A DNA stretch of 29,242 nucleotides from UBA5972 sp964567685 (GTDB lineage Bacteria > Pseudomonadota > Alphaproteobacteria > Rhodobacterales > Rhodobacteraceae): NCBI GenBank assembly GCA_964567685.1, contig CAZMNO010000044.1, positions 1-29,242 on the forward strand, given 5' to 3'. Position numbers and translations under genes: made by a program. The notes under the pieces were generated by a model. The model did no database searches and had not been told where the DNA came from. It saw only the letters and a program-made list of their open reading frames with translations. This document shows positions 8,466-13,299 of the stretch, piece by piece; the first letter of the stretch is position 1; each line of letters opens with the position of its first letter.

Positions 8466-8650
8466 ATCTCGTTCCGTCTTCGGACCGGTCCGGCTACGTT
8501 GCCACCTGGGGGGGGTGTCTGCTCGCTTACGCGCCGGATCTTCTTAGTGATGAAAAGCGGGTGCCTGTATGAAACCTGACTTGGGTTTTTCGGGTCTTGA
8601 TGCCCTTTACTTTCCCCGTTCTTCATCGTGCCAACAGGGATACTATGGGA
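8420..8650 (-). ncRNA. Probable UpsM-like sRNA / extended mraZ leader
   Basis: In Rhodobacter sphaeroides and other Rhodobacteraceae the dcw operon has an unusually long 5' leader (reported 268 nt) containing a Rho-independent terminator; early termination yields the sRNA UpsM. The same layout is seen here: about 250-270 bases lie between the candidate promoter region and the mraZ GTG, with a strong hairpin near 8430-8465 followed by a short, broken T-tract. The identification rests on position, length and architecture; I could not align to the UpsM sequence. The 5' end is uncertain by some 30 bases. Confidence 0.55.
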
Positions 8651-8680
8651 TTTGATGGAAAACAAGGGTCTTAGATGGGA
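8636..8680. promoter_or_regulatory. Candidate MraZ-box array (10-bp-spaced TGGGA)
   Basis: On the plus strand pentamers of TGGGA type begin at 8636 (AGGGA), 8646 (TGGGA), 8656 (TGGAA) and 8676 (TGGGA), with an off-by-one AGGGT at 8665, giving a 10-base period. MraZ is known to bind direct TGGG-type repeats separated by 5 bases upstream of mraZ. Here the motif reads on the strand opposite to mraZ; I do not know whether orientation matters. Confidence 0.6.
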
Positions 8681-8710
8681 AACTATGCAAAGTTGCATCC
8701 GATTTTGTAA
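8637..8710 (-). promoter_or_regulatory. Candidate dcw promoter region
   Basis: Two weak sigma-70-like pairs are possible on the minus strand. One is TTACAA (8705-8710) and CATAGT (8682-8687) with a 17-base spacer, starting transcription near 8675. The other is TTGTTT (8660-8665) and TATCCC (8637-8642), also 17 bases apart, starting near 8630. Either would give a 250-290-base leader, and either would be overlapped or followed directly by the TGGGA array. Confidence 0.35.
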
Positions 8711-8711
8711 T

Positions 8712-8743
8712 TCGGTATTGGAAACAATCCGAAATAATACCGA
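8712..8743. promoter_or_regulatory. Inverted repeat upstream of the dcw promoter
   Basis: TCGGTATT at 8712-8719 is matched by AATACCGA at 8736-8743, an 8-bp perfect dyad with a 16-base spacer in a locally AT-rich stretch. It lies directly upstream of the candidate -35 at 8705-8710, a place suited to an activator. No regulator family was recognised. Confidence 0.4.
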
Positions 8744-8884
8744 CAATCATCCCCAATTTGTGGACATTCCAGGGACAGCTACCAGATATAGGGGGTTCGA
8801 GTGCGTGTGTGCAAAATCCCACAATATCCCAGATTTCACCGGAGGTTTTGGGAACATAATACGAACATTGAGTTTATGACCGAG

Positions 8885-8972
8885 GAATCAGCCTAAAATT
8901 GATTCGATTCTGCGGTGAATCCAGGGGAATCGAGCCGGGACTCCGGCCGAAAATCCAGATTCGCCGGGAATC
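8885..8972. promoter_or_regulatory. Cluster of eight GANTC sites
   Basis: GANTC, the recognition sequence of the alphaproteobacterial cell-cycle methylase CcrM, starts at 8885, 8901, 8906, 8917, 8927, 8939, 8958 and 8968. About 0.3 would be expected by chance in 88 bases. Most starts fall close to a 10.5-base helical grid. Two pairs form inverted GATTC-N5/6-GAATC units (8906/8917 and 8958/8968). The count is seen; a role in GcrA/CcrM control of dcw is inference. Confidence 0.75.
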
Positions 8973-9072
8973 GGTCATTAACAAGGTCTGTGAACTTGAC
9001 GCTTATCAGCCAAACCAATAATCCGGTGCAATACTCGTGCATCATCCATCAAGCAGCCCGCCCGGCGGCACA

Positions 9073-9089
9073 GCCGGGCCGCGCCCGGC
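9073..9089. other. GC hairpin downstream of mrp
   Basis: GCCGGGC (9073-9079) and GCCCGGC (9083-9089) form a perfect 7-bp stem with a 3-base loop, about 95 bases past the mrp stop. There is no T-tract on either side, so it could pause or protect the mrp transcript but is not a clear intrinsic terminator. Confidence 0.4.
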
Positions 9090-9183
9090 CCTCTGCGCAA
9101 TCTATTAATGTATGAACGCCAGTGGCGCTTTGTCCACAATTGATGCGGATTTCAGATTGAGGGGACCAATGCCTTTCTGCGCT

Positions 9184-10257
9184 TCAGACCACCCCATCGG
9201 CAATCAGGCGCTCCGCGATCCCGCGATAGGCGTCTGCACCGGCCCCCTCGCCCCCGGCAATCGGGGTGCCGCTATCTGAAGCCACGCGTATCTCCACATT
9301 GAGCGGAATTTCCCCCAAAAACGGCAGGCCCAGCTTTTCGGCTTCTCCCCGTGCCCCGCCTTCACCGAAAATCGCATCCCTGTTGCCGCATTTCGGGCAG
9401 ACATAGACCGACATGTTTTCAATAATTCCGACAACCGGTGTATCCGTCTTGTCGAACATGTTGAGCGCCTTGCGTGCATCCAGGAGCGCGATATCCTGCG
9501 GTGTCGAGACCACGATCGCGCCATTGACCACGGTTTTCTGTGCCAAAGTCAGCTGAACATCGCCGGTGCCCGGCGGCAGGTCTATGATCAGCACGTCAAG
9601 CTCGCCCCATGCCACCTGGCCCAGCAATTGCTGCAAGGCCCCCATCAGCATCGGGCCGCGCCAGATGACGGCCTCGTCCTCGTTCATCAGAAGCCCCATC
9701 GACATGAACGTCACCCCGTGCTTGGTAAGCGGCAGGATTTTCTTGCCATCAGGCGAAGCCGGACGGCGTTTAAGCCCCATCATCCTGTGCTGCGAAGGCC
9801 CGTAGATATCCGCGTCAAGCAATCCAACGCGACGCCCTGCTTTGGCCAGAGCCACGGCCAGATTGCTGGCAACGGTCGATTTCCCGACCCCGCCCTTGCC
9901 CGAGGCAATCGCCAGCACACGATCAACACCGGGCAATGGCTGGGGGCCCGACTGCTCCGTCGGATGCCGCCCGATCTTCAGATTTGGCGGCGGTGTGGCC
10001 GCTTTGGAATCGGCCATGTGGGCGGTCAGGATAACCGACGCGGATTTGACACCCTCAAGATCCTGAACGATTTTCTCAGCCGCGGCTCGCACCGGTTCCA
10101 TTGCCGGGCCTTTGTCGGCAGGCACTTCGATCACAAAACGCACTTCGCCATTTTCAACGGAAAGGGCCCGTACCATGTCGCGTGAATAGAGATCGCCGCC
10201 ATCGGGCAAGGCGATCCGGCTAAGTGCTGCGCGAATTTCATCTTTGGAGACCGACAT
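9184..10257 (-). CDS. mrp: Mrp/ApbC-type Fe-S cluster carrier ATPase
   Basis: P-loop ATPase of the Mrp/NBP35 family, which binds and delivers Fe-S clusters in the cytoplasm. The 357-residue protein has an N-terminal MIP18/DUF59 domain (about 1-80), the deviant Walker A SGKGGVGKST at 119-128, IIDLPPGTGD near 224-233, and the bridging CPKC (Cys287 and Cys290) that holds the shared cluster. It is a single gene, divergent from the tup operon with 107 bases between the two starts. Confidence 0.95.
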   Translation of the reverse strand: MSVSKDEIRAALSRIALPDGGDLYSRDMVRALSVENGEVRFVIEVPADKGPAMEPVRAAAEKIVQDLEGVKSASVILTAHMADSKAATPPPNLKIGRHPTEQSGPQPLPGVDRVLAIASGKGGVGKSTVASNLAVALAKAGRRVGLLDADIYGPSQHRMMGLKRRPASPDGKKILPLTKHGVTFMSMGLLMNEDEAVIWRGPMLMGALQQLLGQVAWGELDVLIIDLPPGTGDVQLTLAQKTVVNGAIVVSTPQDIALLDARKALNMFDKTDTPVVGIIENMSVYVCPKCGNRDAIFGEGGARGEAEKLGLPFLGEIPLNVEIRVASDSGTPIAGGEGAGADAYRGIAERLIADGVV

Positions 10258-10287
10258 GTCTTAACCCTCTTTTTCATCCGATTGCCC

Positions 10288-10318
10288 TTGACAAGGCACG
10301 GGCTTTACATTGTGTAAA
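10288..10318 (+). promoter_or_regulatory. Candidate tup promoter with overlapping dyad operator
   Basis: A perfect -35 hexamer TTGACA lies at 10288-10293. The -10 is not clear; TGTAAA at 10313-10318 would be spaced 19 bases, a little long. The dyad TTTACA-TTG-TGTAAA (10304-10318) covers the spacer and -10, the classic place for a repressor. The site could also affect the divergent mrp gene. No regulator gene is next to it. Confidence 0.5.
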
Positions 10319-10364
10319 CTGCACCAAAGGGCAAGGGCTTCACCGCTCTTTTTTTAGGGTTATA

Positions 10365-11063
10365 ATGGAAACGCTGACACAGGCATGGTTTTTGATCGCC
10401 GAACGTGATGCGGCACTGATGCAGATCATCGGCCTGTCGCTTTATGTCAGCCTGACCGCAAGTTTTCTGGCTGCCCTGATCGCCATTCCGCTGGGTGCCG
10501 CGCTTGCCATCTGGTCGTTTCCGTTGCGAGGCGTGCTGGTGGTTCTGTCAACCTCGTTTCTGGCCCTGCCACCGGTTGTTGTCGGCCTGTGCGTTTATCT
10601 GCTGCTCTCGCGCGCCGGACCATTGGGCAGCCTTGGGCTATTGTTTACGCCCGGCGCGATGATCATTGCCCAGACAATCCTGATCACCCCGATCATCCTG
10701 GCGCTGACGCGCGAGGCGGTTCTGCCGCTGAGGCGTGATTACGACGCGCTGTTGCTGAGCGTTGACGCCGGTCCCTGGCTCAAACTCAACACGCTGGTGT
10801 GGGATGCACGGTATGGTGTGATGACCGCCGTTCTGGCCGGGATCGGGCGGGCGCTGGCCGAGGTCGGGGCGGTTCTGATCGTGGGTGGAAATATCAACGG
10901 GTTGACGCGGGTGATGACGACGACGATTGCGCTGGAGACCTCAAAGGGCAATCTTGAACTGGCGCTGGCGCTTGGCGTTATCCTTTTGCTGATCGCTTTT
11001 CTGATCAACGCCGCCATCCACGCCATTGCCCGCTTTGGCCGGCGTTACGAGGTGACAAGGTGA
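10365..11063 (+). CDS. tupB: Tungstate ABC transporter, permease TupB
   Basis: Inner-membrane subunit of a TupABC tungstate importer. The 232-residue protein has about five or six hydrophobic helices and the binding-protein-dependent permease signature RALAEVGAVLIVGGNI followed by TRVMTTTIALETSKGN, typical of TupB. The frame is open from 10224, but the N-terminal 47 residues would overlap mrp and the promoter. I chose the ATG at 10365 (METLTQAW) with AGGG ahead of it. It is first of three coupled genes. Confidence 0.9.
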   Translation: METLTQAWFLIAERDAALMQIIGLSLYVSLTASFLAALIAIPLGAALAIWSFPLRGVLVVLSTSFLALPPVVVGLCVYLLLSRAGPLGSLGLLFTPGAMIIAQTILITPIILALTREAVLPLRRDYDALLLSVDAGPWLKLNTLVWDARYGVMTAVLAGIGRALAEVGAVLIVGGNINGLTRVMTTTIALETSKGNLELALALGVILLLIAFLINAAIHAIARFGRRYEVTR

Positions 11064-11767
11064 GCGCGCCGGTTCTCCTTTTCAAGGATGTCTCGCTGCG
11101 TTCGGGAGGGAAACGCCTGCTCGGCCCGGTAAACGTCACGGTCTCCTCCCCCGGCATCACGGTCATCATGGGGCCGAATGGCGCCGGGAAAAGCCTGTTT
11201 CTGAGCGCTGCGCACGGGCTGTTGGAAGACCTTTCAGGCAGTGTCACCTGGGATGGTGTCCCGGCCCAGACCTCACGGGCATCACGCGGTTTCGTCTTTC
11301 AGACAACGCCGGTATTGCGCCGCTCGGTCAGTGGCAATATCGCGTTCCCGCTGACGGCACGCAAACTCGGGCGGCAAGCCCGCAATACGCTTTTGAAAAA
11401 GGCGCTGGCGGCAGCGCGGCTGACCGATTCCGCGGGTAAGCCGGCGGCAGCCCTTTCAGGCGGCGAGCGCAAGCGTCTGGCGCTGGCGCGGGCCATTGTC
11501 ACCGAACCTCATGTGGTTTTACTGGACGAGCCGGCCACAAATCTTGACCCCGCATCAACCGCAGAATTTGAGGAAAGCCTGCGCCGGCTGAGCCAGTCAG
11601 GCACCAAGATCCTTCTGTCCACCCATGACATCGCCCAGGCCCGCCGACTGGCTGATGATATTCTGTTTTTCGCCGGTGGCGAGCTTGTCGAGCAGGCCGT
11701 TGCGCCAAGGTTTTTCGATCATCCCGCCAGTTCGGCAGCCGGGAATTTCTTGAAAGGCATCCTATGA
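11060..11767 (+). CDS. tupC: Tungstate ABC transporter, ATPase TupC
   Basis: Cytoplasmic ATPase of the tungstate importer. The 235-residue protein has Walker A GPNGAGKS at 38-45, the ABC signature LSGGE at 132-136 and Walker B VVLLDEP at 152-158 followed by a switch histidine in STHD. The GTG start overlaps the tupB stop (GTGA), so translation is coupled. On its own the protein could serve any anion importer; the tungstate call comes from its partner TupA. Confidence 0.9.
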   Translation: MSAPVLLFKDVSLRSGGKRLLGPVNVTVSSPGITVIMGPNGAGKSLFLSAAHGLLEDLSGSVTWDGVPAQTSRASRGFVFQTTPVLRRSVSGNIAFPLTARKLGRQARNTLLKKALAAARLTDSAGKPAAALSGGERKRLALARAIVTEPHVVLLDEPATNLDPASTAEFEESLRRLSQSGTKILLSTHDIAQARRLADDILFFAGGELVEQAVAPRFFDHPASSAAGNFLKGIL

Positions 11768-12612
11768 TCCGCGCAGCGCTTATCGCTTTGCTGATCATCG
11801 TTGCAACGCCGGTGACAGCCGGTGGTAAATTCATCACTCTGGCCTCAACCACATCGACCCAGAACTCTGGCCTGTTTGATGCGATTCTGCCGGTGTTTTC
11901 CGCTACTACCGGAATTGAGGTGCGCGTCGTGGCAGTAGGTACCGGGCAGGCGCTGCGGATTGCGCGCAATGGCGATGCAGATGCGCTGCTTGTGCATCAC
12001 CGTGCCTCCGAGGAGGCGTTTATAGCTGACGGGTACGGAATTGACCGGCTGGATGTGATGTATAACGATTTTGTCATTGTCGGCCCTGCCGAAGATCCTG
12101 CCGGTATCAGCGAGTCAGGATCGGCTGGTGAAGCATTTACGGCAATTGCCGCGACCGGATCGCTGTTTGCATCGCGCGGGGATGACAGCGGCACGCATAA
12201 GAAAGAGCAGGAAATCTGGGCAGAGGCAGGTATTCTCCCGTCTGGCAACTGGTATCTGGAAACCGGTTCGGGAATGGGGGCTACGCTCAATCTATCCAAG
12301 GACAAGGGCAGCTATATCCTGACCGATCGCGGCACCTGGATCACCTTTGGCAACAAGGGCGATCTGAAGCTGCTTTTTGCGGGCGATCCCGGCCTTTACA
12401 ACCCTTACGGCATCATCCTGGTCAATCCCGCACGCCATAGCCACGTCAAGACCGATCTGGCGCGCGCATTTGCTGACTGGATCGTTTCCGATGAAGGACA
12501 GCAGGCCATCAGCGATTTTCGCATTGATGGATTTCAGGCCTTTTGCCCCAATGCCGACAATGTTCAGGCCGATATACTGAACCGCCGGGCCTGCCCCTCA
12601 GACTCCAACTGA
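11764..12612 (+). CDS. tupA: Tungstate-binding periplasmic protein TupA
   Basis: Periplasmic binding protein that captures tungstate for TupBC. Of its 282 residues, 1-19 form a signal peptide ending VTA. The mature part starts with the oxyanion-binding TLASTTSTQNSGLFD, then VVAVGTGQALRIARNGDADALLVH and MYNDFVIVGPAEDP, which are the family hallmarks. ATGA overlap with tupC completes a B-C-A operon. Tungstate would feed pterin-cofactor enzymes such as formate dehydrogenases; none is encoded in this window. Confidence 0.93.
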   Translation: MIRAALIALLIIVATPVTAGGKFITLASTTSTQNSGLFDAILPVFSATTGIEVRVVAVGTGQALRIARNGDADALLVHHRASEEAFIADGYGIDRLDVMYNDFVIVGPAEDPAGISESGSAGEAFTAIAATGSLFASRGDDSGTHKKEQEIWAEAGILPSGNWYLETGSGMGATLNLSKDKGSYILTDRGTWITFGNKGDLKLLFAGDPGLYNPYGIILVNPARHSHVKTDLARAFADWIVSDEGQQAISDFRIDGFQAFCPNADNVQADILNRRACPSDSN

Positions 12613-12626
12613 TGCTCTGATCCTCC

Positions 12627-12643
12627 TATGCGTTTTTCGCATA
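12627..12643. other. Small palindrome after tupA
   Basis: TATGCG-TTTTT-CGCATA forms a 6-bp stem 15 bases after the tupA stop. It has no following T-tract, so it is a weak candidate for ending the tup transcript. Confidence 0.3.
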
Positions 12644-12665
12644 TCGGGAATGCCAAGACTCAGGA

Positions 12666-12693
12666 TTGTCGCTGGCGGCAGAAGGTCTAAATA
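12666..12693 (+). promoter_or_regulatory. Candidate promoter of the DUF1127 gene
   Basis: TTGTCG at 12666-12671 and TAAATA at 12688-12693 are separated by 16 bases and lie about 40 bases before the ATG. An AAAGGA ribosome site follows at 12721-12726. The pair is a fair but not strong sigma-70 match. Confidence 0.4.
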
Positions 12694-12733
12694 GATCACC
12701 AACAAGACAGCAACAGCCGCAAAGGAACAGATC

Positions 12734-12955
12734 ATGGCATTCGTCGCATCGTCCTCTCAGTCGCATTTCAACCTCGTTGAATTCGCGCGTCGCACTTATA
12801 GTACGCTATTGGCAGCGCATCAGCGGCAGGCGGTTTACCGCACCACGAAACACGAGCTGATGGCGCTTTCCGACAGCAACCTCAGCGACCTTGGTATTGT
12901 ACGCGGTGACATCAACCGTGTGGCGCTTGAAGCAGCCATCGGTTCGGCTCACTGA
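12734..12955 (+). CDS. Small DUF1127 protein
   Basis: A 73-residue basic protein with the DUF1127 pattern in its C-terminal two thirds: a tyrosine/arginine-rich start (RQAVYRTTKHEL), then MALSDSNLSDLGIVRGDINRVAL. DUF1127 proteins are common in alphaproteobacteria, and some have been shown to bind RNA and affect RNA turnover and phosphate metabolism. The gene has its own ribosome site, candidate promoter and terminator, so it is probably transcribed alone. The exact role here is unknown. Confidence 0.88.
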   Translation: MAFVASSSQSHFNLVEFARRTYSTLLAAHQRQAVYRTTKHELMALSDSNLSDLGIVRGDINRVALEAAIGSAH

Positions 12956-13021
12956 GTTCAGAGCCTGACCTAACAGCCTCCCTGTTGGAAGCCCACCCTC
13001 CCTTGGGTTTTCACACCAGAA

Positions 13022-13059
13022 ACGGCGATGCGACCCTCCCTCGCGTCGCCGTTTTTTTT
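13022..13059 (+). terminator. Rho-independent terminator of the DUF1127 gene
   Basis: A 12-bp stem pairs 13022-13033 with 13041-13052 (one G-U pair) around the 7-base loop CCCTCCC and is followed by a run of eight T. It is one of the clearest intrinsic terminators in the window. Confidence 0.93.
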
Positions 13060-13299
13060 GAAATCAACTAATCCCAACGGCCAAATAAACCGACCCCTGT
13101 CGCATGGCGGTCATCTGGCCTCAAATCCGCCCTCGAAACCTGCCGCCTGCGCGGGTTAAAGGGCGCCAGCCCGCCGCGCATCGCCGGGCCGTCCCCCGAC
13201 ACGGCGATGCGCGGCTCTGTGGCGATGGGGAGCAAGGTCCGCCCTGACGCCAGAACCAATTCGAACAGAAAGGTCAATATTTGGGGCCCTTCGTATCAG
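13060..13299. other. Gene-free stretch with a REP-like palindrome
   Basis: Between the DUF1127 terminator and the ybbP stop I see no credible gene. A minus-strand frame at 13068-13277 has no ribosome site or family character. The main content is a strong palindrome at 13173-13215, in which a perfect 14-bp stem pairs 13173-13186 with 13202-13215 around a 15-base loop. No T-tract follows on either strand. Its core CGGCGATGCG also occurs in the DUF1127 terminator (13023-13032) and, inverted, in the element at 18180-18258, so it may belong to a REP-like intergenic family. Confidence 0.55.

Larger units (their letters stand above)
8384..9183 (-). promoter_or_regulatory. 800-base dcw control region between mrp and mraZ
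   Basis: No protein gene is supported here; the longest frame (8390-8746, minus, 118 codons) has no recognisable character and lies inside the leader. In transcription order the region holds a GC hairpin after mrp (9073-9089), a GANTC cluster (8885-8972), an inverted repeat (8712-8743), candidate promoters (8637-8710), a TGGGA array (8636-8680), a long leader and an attenuator-like hairpin (8430-8465). The density of elements fits a heavily controlled promoter for the cell-division operon. Confidence 0.7.

Noticed and set aside
8390..8746. Minus-strand open frame of 118 codons upstream of mraZ
   Set aside because: It spans the candidate promoter, the TGGGA array and the attenuator hairpin, and shows no protein family character.
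8973..9000. TTAAC near the GANTC cluster as a CtrA site
   Set aside because: The second half-site (TTAA-N7-TTAA) is absent.
8915..9115. Plus-strand 66-codon frame between mrp and mraZ
   Set aside because: Overlaps the GANTC cluster and the mrp-side hairpin; no ribosome site and no recognisable sequence.
8759..9138. DnaA-box-like words (TGTGGACAT at 8759-8767 and TTGTCCACA at 9130-9138) flanking the GANTC cluster, suggesting a replication origin
   Set aside because: Only two imperfect boxes 370 bases apart, no AT-rich unwinding element beside them, and the mrp-mraZ location is not a known alphaproteobacterial origin site.
13068..13277. Minus-strand 69-codon frame after ybbP
   Set aside because: No ribosome site or family pattern, and it covers the REP-like palindrome.
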